Origin: AP-15 sp963790875
GTDB taxonomy: Bacteria; Pseudomonadota; Alphaproteobacteria; ATCC43930; CGMCC-115725
DNA length: 64,000 nt
Reading direction: 5' to 3'
NCBI GenBank assembly: GCA_963790875.1
Contig: CAWBQT010000003.1
Span: 806,001 to 870,000 of the forward strand
The notes beneath the pieces were generated by a model. The model searched no databases, was not told the DNA's origin, and saw only the letters and a program-made list of their open reading frames with translations. Below, one piece after another: positions 44,487 through 52,732 of this stretch. The position numbers and the translations under genes were made by a program. The number at the start of each line of letters is the position of its first letter. Position 1 is the stretch's first letter.

Positions 44487-45595
44487 CGTGCCGCTTCCTC
44501 TTCCTCTTCCTCTTCGAGGACCATCGCGCTGAGCGGCGCCAGCTCTGGCACGAAGCGGGCGACGTCGCGCAGCGTTGAACAGGTGAGCTCGCCCCCCAAG
44601 TCGCCCTTCCAGAGGCTAAGGCAGGATTTGACCGCGAGCCCAATCACCCCTTCGGCCGGCATGTCGGCAATGGCCTTTTCGATCACGCGGAGGCGAGCGA
44701 GCGCAGGCCCGTTGTCATCGCCATCTGCGATGGCATCCATCTGGTCGCCCCTGGCGCGCCACTCGCGGAAGAGCCCCAGGATGCGCCGATCGCCGAGGAC
44801 GGGCTCGGCGTCGACCGGATCGCCGGCGGCGATGATCCGCAAGCCGGCGATCACGCTTCGCGGGACCCCAGGCTCAAAGACGCGTCCCGCATCCGCGTCG
44901 ATGAACTCTAGCAACAGGATCGCGTCGGCCAGGTTATCCGGAATCCAATTGACGACGCGCTCGGTCAGGGCATCGGCCGCTGCTGTTGCCGCTTCGGCCT
45001 CGGCCTCAAGGGCGGCGATGGCCGCGGGTGGCTTCTTTTTGCCCGGGTGCGCCTTCTCCCACGCCCACCGGGCTTCCTCGGCCTTGTTCAAGGGAGGTGA
45101 CTGCGCATCCCATGCCCGCCGCTCCTCGGCAATCAGCGCGGCGAGGGTGCCGGGCTCAGGGTCGCCGTCGGGCGGCTTGAAGGTCTTGGCGGTCATGATT
45201 CGCCCCCGGCCTCGGGGGGGAATGAATGCGACGACCGAACCGGCGCACAAGAGCCGGGTCATCGCGGCGTCGAGCAGCTCGGCATTGTCCCGGCACTCTA
45301 TGGCCTCGTCTTGGAGACGCTTCACCAAGTTGCCAACATCATCGATGCCACCCTCATCAGCATAAGCCGCGCGGACGAATGCGACGAGTTCAGGCTTGCG
45401 CAGCCGCAGGAACACCGCCGCGAGGCCGAGCGATACGTTCAGGCCTTTCGTACGCTTTGCCCATTCTGCGGGCTCGATCGGCAGGTTCACCGGCTCGAAT
45501 TCGGTCGAGGCGAATTCCAATTCCTCGGCCGTCGGTTGCGATGCATCAACCTCGCGCGGCTCGAAGGTCTTCGGATCTAAGATGATCGCGGTCAT
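44483..45595 (-). CDS. Phage-type hypothetical protein, possibly two fused genes
   Basis: 370 aa from ATG at 45595, with a GAGGAGG ribosome site. The first ~130 residues (MTAIILDPKTFEPREVDASQ ... PIEPAEWAKRTKGLNVSLGL) and the remaining ~238 (MTAKTFKPPDGDPEPGTLAA ... LVEKAHPGKKKPPAAIA-like) each begin like an independent gene. A second ATG at 45196 with a G-rich upstream sequence starts the second part, so the first gene has probably lost its stop codon. Late residues ALSAMVLEEEEEEEAAR form an acidic tail. It overlaps its neighbours by ATGA on both sides. The function is unknown. Confidence 0.6.
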   Translation of the reverse strand: MTAIILDPKTFEPREVDASQPTAEELEFASTEFEPVNLPIEPAEWAKRTKGLNVSLGLAAVFLRLRKPELVAFVRAAYADEGGIDDVGNLVKRLQDEAIECRDNAELLDAAMTRLLCAGSVVAFIPPRGRGRIMTAKTFKPPDGDPEPGTLAALIAEERRAWDAQSPPLNKAEEARWAWEKAHPGKKKPPAAIAALEAEAEAATAAADALTERVVNWIPDNLADAILLLEFIDADAGRVFEPGVPRSVIAGLRIIAAGDPVDAEPVLGDRRILGLFREWRARGDQMDAIADGDDNGPALARLRVIEKAIADMPAEGVIGLAVKSCLSLWKGDLGGELTCSTLRDVARFVPELAPLSAMVLEEEEEEEAAR

Positions 45596-46053
45596 GATTG
45601 CGCCTCCTCGATCGCATTCAGGCTTTCCATAACCGGCTCCAGGTCCTCGGGGCCGACGTCCATCCCTTCTTTGAGCTGGGCGAGCACCCACGCGAGCTGG
45701 ATGCGGGCGCCAGCAAGCGTCTTCGCCCGCATCTGCATGAGTTTCTCCTCGATGTCCCATCGGATGCGGTCGCGGCGCGTTTGCTCGCAGTAGACGGCGA
45801 AAATCGCTGCCGCAGCCTCTTCGCCGATCTTCTCTGTCGCCGTGTCGAGATCGATGGCCGCGCTTTCCGCCGCAAATGCGGCGTCATGCGGATATTCGGC
45901 CTCGATGCGGCGGATCTCCTCAGTCCCGGCCTCTTGGGCCGCGATCGCCTCGTCGAGCTGGCGGGCCAGGTCGAGAACGGGGTCGGCGACGACGTTAGCG
46001 GGCAGTTGCTCGCCGCGGAGCGCGCCGAAATCGAAGACAGCCGGGGTCTTCAT
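45592..46053 (-). CDS. Hypothetical 153-aa protein
   Basis: Starts MKTPAVFDFGALRGEQLPAN and is mostly helical (EEIRRIEAEYPHDAAFAAES, RIRWDIEEKLMQMRAKTLAG). It overlaps both the upstream 62-aa gene and the downstream 370-aa gene by ATGA, so the whole group 46238 to 44379 is one operon. No family is recognised. Confidence 0.55.
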   Translation of the reverse strand: MKTPAVFDFGALRGEQLPANVVADPVLDLARQLDEAIAAQEAGTEEIRRIEAEYPHDAAFAAESAAIDLDTATEKIGEEAAAAIFAVYCEQTRRDRIRWDIEEKLMQMRAKTLAGARIQLAWVLAQLKEGMDVGPEDLEPVMESLNAIEEAQS

Positions 46054-46238
46054 TGGCCAGCCTCCTGCTCCTCGGAGGGGAGCCGGGCGGTTCGGATGGC
46101 CTCGATGATCGCCTTTTGGCGAGATTTCAACGCCCGCTCTGCGGCTTTGACCTTGCAGAACTCAGCGGCCAGCTGAGCGATCGTTGCCGGTCTGGCGCGC
46201 CAGCGGTTTAGGGGTAGCGAAATGACGTTCGAACGCAT
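46050..46238 (-). CDS. Hypothetical 62-aa protein
   Basis: The ATG at 46238 has AAGGAG 10 nt upstream. The protein is MRSNVISLPLNRWRARPATI, then AELAAEFCKVKAAERALKSR-like helical sequence. It is first in an ATGA-coupled minus-strand operon of small island genes. An in-frame extension to 46292 lacks a ribosome site. No family is recognised. Confidence 0.5.
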   Translation of the reverse strand: MRSNVISLPLNRWRARPATIAQLAAEFCKVKAAERALKSRQKAIIEAIRTARLPSEEQEAGQ

Positions 46239-46463
46239 GCTCTGTGCTCCTTCTGAAGGGATGCCAAGAGCCCGGCGTTTCAGAAGACGCACAGAGTCGC
46301 CCCCGCCTGCCTTTGGCCTTGCGGCTTGGACATGCGCAGACGGACGCCGGACCCAGATTGGGCATGAGGTCGACTCTGTGTTCAGCCTTCTGAAGGGCTG
46401 GCGCCACTATCATGCAAAATCGCGCGCCCCGTCAAGCGCCCGCCCCTCAGTGGAGACTGGGAA

Positions 46464-46754
46464 ATGTCCGACGAAGCGAATGGCCTTCAATGTCGATTGC
46501 TCGCGATCGAATACCTGATCGCGGAGATGCTCAGTCAACGTTACCTTAGCACGGCGGATCCATCAGCCGCGGCGACGGCGCACCGCCTGGATGCGAGGGA
46601 TGCAATGACCGAGGCGCTCAAAGAGGCTATGCCGCAGCTCTTCCCCAATGATCCGACGCAGACCGAAATAGCCGTGGCCGGAGTTGGCGACGCGATCGAA
46701 TTCATCATCGATATCGCAGGCGAGATATCCGCCGCGAAAAGCCGACAAACCTAG
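46464..46754 (+). CDS. Hypothetical 96-aa protein
   Basis: ATG with GGAG at 46452-46455. It reads MSDEANGLQCRLLAIEYLIA, then AMTEALKEAMPQLFPNDPTQ and ends with a helical stretch. It is divergent from the minus-strand operon and followed 6 bp later by the small conserved 61-aa gene. No family is recognised. Confidence 0.5.
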   Translation: MSDEANGLQCRLLAIEYLIAEMLSQRYLSTADPSAAATAHRLDARDAMTEALKEAMPQLFPNDPTQTEIAVAGVGDAIEFIIDIAGEISAAKSRQT

Positions 46755-46760
46755 CCAGCG

Positions 46761-46946
46761 ATGCTTCGCCGTCTCTGCGCCCAGTTGGCCGACCGTGCCG
46801 ATTACGTGCTGACGCTGGCGCGGCTGACGGTCTTCGATTGGCTCGCCGGGCCGCCGCCGGAAACCCCAACCGATAAAGCGATCCGGGAGCGGGGCGAGCG
46901 GCTGCGCGCGGCGTTTTCTTGGTTCGACGAGCGCCGGCGGCGATGA
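46761..46946 (+). CDS. Small conserved protein, paralogue of 5951-6139
   Basis: 61 aa, MLRRLCAQLADRADYVLTLA, then RLTVFDWLAGPPPE and FSWFDERRRR. It shares its core with the gene at 5951-6139 on the opposite strand and 40 kb away. This marks it as a conserved small protein carried by mobile or accessory DNA. The function is unknown. Confidence 0.6.
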   Translation: MLRRLCAQLADRADYVLTLARLTVFDWLAGPPPETPTDKAIRERGERLRAAFSWFDERRRR

Positions 46947-47018
46947 TTGCCCGAACTCGGCGTTTGGCGAGCGGCGAAGGGTCGCGGCATTCCCTCGCCG
47001 TGATATCCCTAGCGACCG

Positions 47019-47546
47019 TCAGCAGCACCGCGACGCGCCTCGACGCGCGTATTCCTTGGGTGGCGGCAGCGCTGTCACCTGCGGAGTGACCGCCGCCGCA
47101 GGCGCTGCGGCCGGTACCACGGCGGACACAGGGATCGCGGCCACCGCCGATGGCGAGGGTGCCGCTACGGCAGCGGTGGCGGGAGGCGGTGTGCCGCAAT
47201 TGCGCTGTGCCGCCAGCACCGCGAGATACTGCTGACGGCTCTGCAGTGCCGTCTCGTCCTTGCTGGCGGCGCCCTTGAAGTCCATCGCGAACCACACCGG
47301 CCAGATGAACAGCCCAACAACGCCGGCGGCGACATTCTGCGCGACCTTGCCGCCCTCTTCCGAGGCCAGCTGCTGCACCTGTGCGTTGTTTGCGAGGACC
47401 TCGGCCTGAATTGCTGGGCAGTCGAGATCCTTATCGCCCGGCTGAACGACCGCGACCGGCGCCGCATTTGCGCCCCCAACCAAAAGGGATATGGCGGCCG
47501 AAACAGAAAAAGAACAGGGTTGTTCGTGGCGCGCACAACAATTCAT
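47019..47546 (-). CDS. Exported protein with proline/alanine-rich tail
   Basis: 175 aa. A signal peptide (FSVSAAISLLVGGANAAP) is followed by a conserved-looking core: DLDCPAIQAEVLANNAQVQQ, KVAQNVAAGVVGLFIWPVWF and SRQQYLAVLAAQRNCG, with a cysteine pair. The C-terminal 70 residues are low-complexity Ala/Pro/Val. Small periplasmic or lipid-attached proteins with this GLFIWPVWFAMD stretch occur in alphaproteobacteria. The role is unknown. The exact start is uncertain. Confidence 0.55.
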   Translation of the reverse strand: MNCCARHEQPCSFSVSAAISLLVGGANAAPVAVVQPGDKDLDCPAIQAEVLANNAQVQQLASEEGGKVAQNVAAGVVGLFIWPVWFAMDFKGAASKDETALQSRQQYLAVLAAQRNCGTPPPATAAVAAPSPSAVAAIPVSAVVPAAAPAAAVTPQVTALPPPKEYARRGASRCC

Positions 47547-47976
47547 ACGGCTTGAATGGCAGTTCCTACTCCGTTCGTGGTCGCAAATCGGCCCAAGGTG
47601 GCATCCGCGCCGAGTGGCAGTTCATCCCGAGAACCCCCGGCCGCGCCCCATGAGGCGAAGAGGGCTGCCGGCCGGGGGCCCCCAACTCCCCTCAGGGGGA
47701 GGAGTCTGCACCACTGCTGTGATCCCCCACGCCCGCAGTGGTGCCCCTGACCAACACGTCATCTGATCGGCGGTTCCTGGAAAAGAAAAATCCCCGGCCA
47801 GGGGACGGCCCGGGTATTCGGGCCCGTTGCCGCCGAATGAGTAATTTCCGAACCTGCCGGATGTTCGCCGGAGGTTTTATTGAGAGGGTGCCCCATGCCC
47901 CCCGACGCATGTGGCATCACTGGCCCCCGGTGCCCCATCCCTTGGCTGCGCCGGGGGGATTTGGAGAATTACCTTG
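47547..47976. other. Noncoding region with hairpins
   Basis: No gene is recognised. It contains a perfect 10-bp stem, GCACCACTGC / GCAGTGGTGC (47708-47717 with 47735-47744, 17-nt loop), and C/G-rich stems before and after it. The density of palindromes suggests a regulatory or packaging-related region or a small RNA, but nothing specific can be shown. Confidence 0.35.
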
Positions 47977-48192
47977 ATGAACGCTGTGATTTTGACCGGC
48001 TTTCTTGTCTTCTCGTGGGCCGACGGCACGCAGACCGTTGAAGCGCTGACGCCGCACGTGTTCCCCGATCCGGCCGGTTACGAGACTTGCTCTAACGCTC
48101 GTCTCCGCCTCAATTTAATCACTAATGCTGGCTACGGCCTGGTCACGGTCCACGGGACCTGTCAGCGGCTCAGCGACGGAAATCAATTTTAA
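47977..48192 (+). CDS. Hypothetical 71-aa protein
   Basis: ATG with GGAG 10 nt upstream. It reads MNAVILTGFLVFSWADGTQT, then PDPAGYETCSNARLRLNLIT and HGTCQRLSDGNQF. A short hydrophobic start may be a signal or membrane segment. It has two cysteines. Small proteins of this kind are common in phages of alphaproteobacteria. The function is unknown. Confidence 0.45.
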   Translation: MNAVILTGFLVFSWADGTQTVEALTPHVFPDPAGYETCSNARLRLNLITNAGYGLVTVHGTCQRLSDGNQF

Positions 48193-48297
48193 GGGCCGTA
48201 GACGCGCGTCAGCCGGTGGCCTACCCGGCGTAGCCGCGAGGCCCGCTTCGACCCCTGCTGCGCCACGGCATGCGGGCGCAGCGTGCGACCGCTGATC

Positions 48298-48438
48298 CTA
48301 GACACACCCAACCCAAGCCGACGGGTACCGCGCCGCCGCCCAACGAAAATAATCGCGTCTCCGTCGCATATCCGGATCAAACGGAAAGCGCGCTACCGCC
48401 GCGTCAGCCTTCGACAACACCACCTGCACCGGGACCAT
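48298..48438 (-). CDS. Possible 46-aa small protein
   Basis: ATG with AAGGAGG about 6 nt upstream, starting 10 nt after the stop of the O-antigen-ligase-like gene on the same strand. It reads MVPVQVVLSKADAAVARFPF, then MRRRRDYFRWAAARYPS. The ribosome site and operon position are the only support. Confidence 0.35.
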   Translation of the reverse strand: MVPVQVVLSKADAAVARFPFDPDMRRRRDYFRWAAARYPSAWVGCV

Positions 48439-48448
48439 GCCGCCTCCT

Positions 48449-49528
48449 TCAACGCAAGCCATCTTCAGCTGAGCCGATAGATCGGCCCACACGTAGGTAA
48501 GGGCAACGGCCAGCCAGCCGGCCCGCAGCAACAGCCCCCAGGAAACCGGTGGTCGCGGTGCGAAACGGAAAAGAGAAGGCCGCTTCGATGCCGATGGCGA
48601 GCATGAGCGCCCGCTCGGCGGGGGTGGCACCGGGCCATGATCGACCGGGCTGCGGCGCCGCAAGGGCCGCAAAGAGCGCCGATGCGAGCGGTAGGACGAA
48701 GAAGATCGCGCCAACGCCGAGCTCCCCGATTAATTGCAGCACGTCGCTGTGCACTCCTGTCGTAACGACCCCTGAATAGAGAGACCATCCGACGCCCTGG
48801 CCGAACGGCACGATCGCGCGAATGGCCAAGTACCACAGGTGGAAGCGGCCGACAGCGCTCAATGCCTTCAAGTCGTGGCCGCCGAGGTGCAGCGAGACGA
48901 CGGCAGCAGCGGCGATGAGGATAAAGCCGGGCAGCTTCGCGCGCGCCGACCATGGGGCAGCCCAAAGGACCGCGACGCAGAAAGCCGCAAGAGCCAGCCT
49001 TTCGCGGCAGTAAAGGAGCGGGACCGCAATGAGGCCGGCCACGAGCCACCAGCGCCGCATGACGCAAAAGGCCGCAACCGGCGCTGCAAATTCCGCGAGG
49101 TATTCCCTGTTGCCCTCGATCACTGCCGCCATGGTAATCGGATCGCCGAATTGATGAGGCGGGAACCCCGCCAGGCAAAGCGCTGCGACGACGATTAGGG
49201 CGGGGGCAAAACCGCGCACGACCCCATCGAGGTCATCAAGCCCGGAGCCCGCAATGAAGGCCAGGCAGAGCGTCGACAGCTGGAACAGCTGCATCACGGC
49301 CGTGAGGCGGTCGGGCGTCCAGGCGAGCGATGCCGTGGCCCACAGCCAGCCGCAGGCAAGCGATATAGCGACCGACCTTGGCAGCGCCCTGGGATCAAGC
49401 CGCGACACAATCGGCAATCCGATCGCCACCACGGCCCAGCGCGGCGCGATTGCTCCAGCATCCAAAAAGGCGGTGCCGCTAAGAAACGCCAGGATCGGCA
49501 TGCCTAGGCGTCTTGGGACCGATTTCAC
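48449..49528 (-). CDS. O-antigen ligase/polymerase-like membrane protein
   Basis: 359 aa. The GTG at 49528 overlaps the upstream gene's TGA (GTGA), which is why this start is preferred. ATG at 49501 is also possible. About ten hydrophobic segments are present (LAFLSGTAFLDAGAIAPRWA, VVRGFAPALIVVAALCLAGF, GFILIAAAAVVSLHLGG). The region GQGVGWSLYSGVVTTGVHSD then VLQLIGELGVGAIFFVLPL matches the Wzy_C / WaaL-type loop, in which a His and a downstream Glu are typical. A phage-borne enzyme of this kind could alter host O-antigen. The assignment is by pattern only. Confidence 0.65.
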   Translation of the reverse strand: MKSVPRRLGMPILAFLSGTAFLDAGAIAPRWAVVAIGLPIVSRLDPRALPRSVAISLACGWLWATASLAWTPDRLTAVMQLFQLSTLCLAFIAGSGLDDLDGVVRGFAPALIVVAALCLAGFPPHQFGDPITMAAVIEGNREYLAEFAAPVAAFCVMRRWWLVAGLIAVPLLYCRERLALAAFCVAVLWAAPWSARAKLPGFILIAAAAVVSLHLGGHDLKALSAVGRFHLWYLAIRAIVPFGQGVGWSLYSGVVTTGVHSDVLQLIGELGVGAIFFVLPLASALFAALAAPQPGRSWPGATPAERALMLAIGIEAAFSFPFRTATTGFLGAVAAGRLAGRCPYLRVGRSIGSAEDGLR

Positions 49529-50865
49529 GATGACTGCGGCTGATTGATCGTGATGCTGCTGCGCGGCGCCAATGCAGCCGCAAACGAGCTTATTGCTTGG
49601 CCCAACTCGGCGTTCTGTTGGATACCCACGTCCATCAACTGGCTGTAGATGTTCGCCTCTTCGCCGAAGGCGCCGAGCGCCGACGTGATCTCGGATGTGC
49701 CCTGCTGGTAGAGCGACAGCGCGATCTGCGAGCCCTGCGCCTGTTTTTCGAGCATGACGTTGTTGATATCCTCGGCTTCGGCCGAAGAGCCCGACATGCC
49801 GAGGCTCGCATACTGCGACTTGATCGAGGCGATGGCGCTGTTCGTCGCCACGTCGAGGCTGGCGTTGACGCCCGGCGGCAGGTTGCCGCTCGTCAGGTAG
49901 CTCTGCAACTGACCGCCCTGCTGCTCCAGTCCCTGCGCCGCGGCCGTGATGTTGCGCGCCGCACCGCCGACTTGCGGCTCGTATTGCGGCGTCTCGTTGC
50001 CCTTGAGGAGATCGTAGCCGAGCCCGAGCCCGGCGATGGCCGGCGACAGCCAGCCTTGGTTCGACGACAGCCAATCCTTGGCACCGGAGAGCGCGCTGCC
50101 GATAGGGCTGCTCGGCCCAGCCGCCGCGGCATTGAACTCGGCCTCACCGCCACCGCCCCACATCGAAGGGTTGAGGCTGCCGATGCTCGGCGTAGCACCG
50201 CCAACAGGCCCCACCGGACTCCCCGCGCCTATCGTGCCGGCAGCGCCTCCCGCGACATCGCCGGGCGCCGCCAACGCTCCCGCACTCGCGCCGCCGCCCG
50301 CCTGCGCCGGCGTGACGGAGGCGAGCGGCCCCATCGTCGGGGCGCCCGATACCGCGGGCGCTGCCGAGACTGCGCCGCCCGCGACGGGCGGGCTGCTGAT
50401 CGGCGATGTGCCGCCGAAGAGCGACGGCGCTGTCGCAAGCGCGCTTCCCGGAGCGGCGCTGGTGGCGGTCGCTGGTTGCGCTACGGCGGCCGGGGCGCTC
50501 GCGATTGGCCCGGCAGCAGCCGGTGCGGCAGCGACCGGTCCTGCAGCTATGGCCGCCGGAACCGCACCAGCCGCGGCGATCGGCGCTGCCGCAGCGGCAA
50601 CGTCCCCAAGCGTGGCACCCGTGGCAACCGCCGGGGCCGTAACGGCAAGATCAAAGCCAAGGTCGGCTCCGGTCGCAGCCGCCAACGCCGGAGCGGCGGC
50701 AACGGCAGCAGGCGCCGTAGCAGCAGCCGTCCCCGCGAGCGCGCCGCCGATGCCGGCTTCAGCGCCGACCGTCGAGAGAGCCGCGGTAAGCCCGGCGATG
50801 ATGCCGAGGCCGAAGCTACAAAGGCGCCGCTCGTCGTAATCGGCGGGATCGTAGAGGTAGATCAT
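49525..50865 (-). CDS. Putative phage virion-associated protein
   Basis: 446 aa from ATG at 50865 (GGAG upstream). The first ~270 residues are Ala/Gly/Pro-rich low-complexity sequence after a short hydrophobic segment (LGIIAGLTAALSTVGAEAG). The last ~170 residues are conserved-looking: TPQYEPQVGGAARNITAAAQ, LEQQGGQLQSYLTSGNLPPG, ASIKSQYASLGMSGSSAEAE and LMDVGIQQNAELGQAISSFA. This end resembles internal virion or tail-associated proteins of podovirus-like phages (the SQYA.LGMSGSSAE motif). It supports a phage origin for the island. Confidence 0.55.
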   Translation of the reverse strand: MIYLYDPADYDERRLCSFGLGIIAGLTAALSTVGAEAGIGGALAGTAAATAPAAVAAAPALAAATGADLGFDLAVTAPAVATGATLGDVAAAAAPIAAAGAVPAAIAAGPVAAAPAAAGPIASAPAAVAQPATATSAAPGSALATAPSLFGGTSPISSPPVAGGAVSAAPAVSGAPTMGPLASVTPAQAGGGASAGALAAPGDVAGGAAGTIGAGSPVGPVGGATPSIGSLNPSMWGGGGEAEFNAAAAGPSSPIGSALSGAKDWLSSNQGWLSPAIAGLGLGYDLLKGNETPQYEPQVGGAARNITAAAQGLEQQGGQLQSYLTSGNLPPGVNASLDVATNSAIASIKSQYASLGMSGSSAEAEDINNVMLEKQAQGSQIALSLYQQGTSEITSALGAFGEEANIYSQLMDVGIQQNAELGQAISSFAAALAPRSSITINQPQSS

Positions 50866-50980
50866 TTGCGGGGACTCCAGTGCAGGTCGTCTTGGGAGAT
50901 GAGATTGCGCTCCGCTGTCGATGCTGACAGGCAGGGTCGCCGGGTGCCGCGGTGACCGGATGCTCGCTCGCTGGCGCGGC

Positions 50981-51316
50981 TCATTCCGTGCCCCGCTCGT
51001 ATTCGGCAAGGAGGTCGAGCGCAGCGCCGATCGGCGACGCCGCCCGCACGGCCGGGCCGTCCAGTGTCTCGGGAACGCGGCCGACGCTCTTGCGCAGAGT
51101 TGCGGCAGGGATGCCGTGCTGAAGAGCGATCGAAATCACAATCGCGGCATCGCCCAGGATCGTGTCGAGCGCCGAGCCGGTCTTGCCGCCGGACAGGAAC
51201 AGCTCGGCCGGGCAGCCGTCCGCGGCGAAGCCGACGGTCGCCGTCAGGTGGGTGCCGCCAGCCTCGATCTCTTCAGTCACTGCCGGCCGGCGGTTCGGCA
51301 GGCGCTGGCGCGTCAT
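50981..51316 (-). CDS. TSCPD-like (B12-type ribonucleotide reductase C-terminal) protein
   Basis: 111 aa, overlapping the upstream 91-aa gene by ATGA. It reads MTRQRLPNRRPAVTEEIEAG, GGTHLTATVGFAADGCPAEL, FLSGGKTGSALDTILGDAAI and VISIALQHGIPAATLRKSVG. This matches the small TSCPD-type domain at the end of adenosylcobalamin-dependent ribonucleotide reductases, often found as a stand-alone gene in prophages. The catalytic domain is absent. The function as a free protein is unknown. Confidence 0.6.
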   Translation of the reverse strand: MTRQRLPNRRPAVTEEIEAGGTHLTATVGFAADGCPAELFLSGGKTGSALDTILGDAAIVISIALQHGIPAATLRKSVGRVPETLDGPAVRAASPIGAALDLLAEYERGTE

Positions 51317-51588
51317 CGGGCCGCCCGCGCGCGGGCGTATCCCGCCTGTTCTAGCATCGGCTGCTCCGAAACTCGGCGTACCGATGCGCCCGCGGCGCGC
51401 GCCAGCAGGCGCCGCGAAGCGCATAGGGGGTATGGGGGCACAGAGCACGCACCAAGCGCGGAGCGAGCGCACGGAGAAATCAAAGGCTTAGCCCCGACCC
51501 GAGCGCACCGAGCGCGGGACCAAGCGCGGAGCGAGCGCAAAGCAAAATCAATGACTTGCGCGGGACCGAGCGCACCGAGCGCGGTCAT
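51313..51588 (-). CDS. 91-aa protein encoded by direct DNA repeats
   Basis: Starts MTALGALGPAQVIDFALRSL and includes a second diverged version, CARVGAKPLISPCARSALGA. Both ends overlap their neighbours by ATGA (the helicase stop on one side, the TSCPD-gene start on the other). That pattern is shared with the whole operon and argues for real translation. The composition (Ala, Arg) is unusual, and the DNA repeats may have a separate role. No family is recognised. Confidence 0.45.
   Translation of the reverse strand: MTALGALGPAQVIDFALRSLRAWSRARCARVGAKPLISPCARSALGACSVPPYPLCASRRLLARAAGASVRRVSEQPMLEQAGYARARAAR
51451..51584. repeat. Two imperfect direct repeats, ~67-68 bp, rich in GAGCGC
   Basis: ACCAAGCGCGGAGCGAGCGC occurs at 51451 and 51519 (spacing 68). 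CCGAGCGCACCGAGCGCGG occurs at 51499 and 51566 (spacing 67). They lie between the helicase and TSCPD-like genes. Repeated GAGCGC words next to a replication gene could be replication-origin iterons, or they may simply be repeats inside a coding sequence. Confidence 0.6.
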
Positions 51589-52732
51589 TTTTGGGCTCTC
51601 ACCATGCAGTCGTGCTCGTGCCGGTTGGCGCCTCGGTATGTCCCGGGGCGGATCTCGCCGGCGGCGAATAGCGACTGCATCGCGCGCTCGAAATCTGTTT
51701 TCGTAAAACGCTCTCGATCCGGGCGAATGCTGAAGATTTTCGGCGCGTAATTCGATGCGCGGTAGTTGTCGGAGACGTGCCGCCCCTCGGCTGTCACCTT
51801 GTCAAGTAGGTCGAGAAACACGCGCTCGGCGGTCCGGCGTTCGATCGAGCCCAAGATGCCGGTAGGCGGCCCGGTTCGGATAAACACGCCATCGCGCCAG
51901 CGCAATTCGATCGTGTCACCGCGGCGCGCCCAATTGGCTTTGGTGCGAGTGAGGGTGCGCAAATCCTGATCGACTGTCTCGCCAGGCTGGGTTTTTGGGC
52001 TCGTCAAATAGAGTTGCGAGCGAAATGTTCCTTTCCACCCGGTCGACGCTGAGTCGCCGGTGCCGCTGTTGATCCCGGTCAGCGACGGGTGCGCTGGTGC
52101 CAGGACTGCAGCTTTGGTGAGATTCGCGAGATGTCCAAGCGCGAGGCGGCCGAACCGCCGCACCTGGGCGCGATCGTTCTCGTTCCCGCTAAACACGTCC
52201 GACAAGGTGTCGGTCACGATCAGCGACACCTCGTGTTCCGTGGCAACTCGCAGGACTTCCTCGAACAACGGCGTGCGGATCGCTCGGCCGGCCTCGAACA
52301 CCATCAATTCGCAGTCTTCACCGAGCCGCGGCAACCACCGCATAGCGTCGGTGTCGGCGAAGCCGCAACCATAGAGCGCGTTGATCTCCTCTTGACGCTG
52401 ATGCATTTCGTCGAGGTCGTCCTCACAATAAAAGAGAAGAACCGGGCGCGGCGCACATTAAGGCCAAGCCACGGCCTGCCTATTGCGCATGCGGTGGCGA
52501 GCATCTGCGCCAAGCTCGTCTTGCCCTCGCCGCCAGCACCGTAAAGCGCGGTCACCCGCGCCATCGGAACCCAATCCGGAACGAGCCATTGCCGTGGCGG
52601 AACCGGAACGCCGGCGAGGTCCGCGGGATTGATTGGGGTCAATGGCGCACTGTCATCCCGGCCGTTCGGCGCTGGGGCCCGCTGCGCGGTCCATGCCGCA
52701 TTGTGCGCAGCCAGTGCGTCGGGCTTACTCAT
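51585..52732 (-). pseudogene. RepA-type AAA helicase/ATPase, frameshifted
   Basis: The ATG at 52732 overlaps the primase stop. The first frame carries Walker A in RVTALYGAGGEGKTSLAQML and then GLNVRRAR. One base is missing at about 52445 (CCCGGTTC where CCCGGGTTC is expected). The other frame continues with FYCEDDLDEMHQRQEEINAL (Walker-B region), VSLIVTDTLSDVFSGNENDR and RSQLYLTSPKTQPGE to the stop at 51585. It is a RecA-like AAA_25 family protein, typical of RepA helicases of plasmids and phage satellites. If the missing base is a sequence error, the gene is intact. Confidence 0.7.

Noticed and set aside
47708..47744. A specific small RNA gene
   Set aside because: The hairpin is good, but no promoter or poly-T terminator could be shown. 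It is kept only as part of a noncoding region.
49597..50955. 452-codon plus-strand frame opposite the virion-type protein
   Set aside because: Arg-rich shadow of the Ala/Gly/Pro-rich coding region, with no ribosome site.
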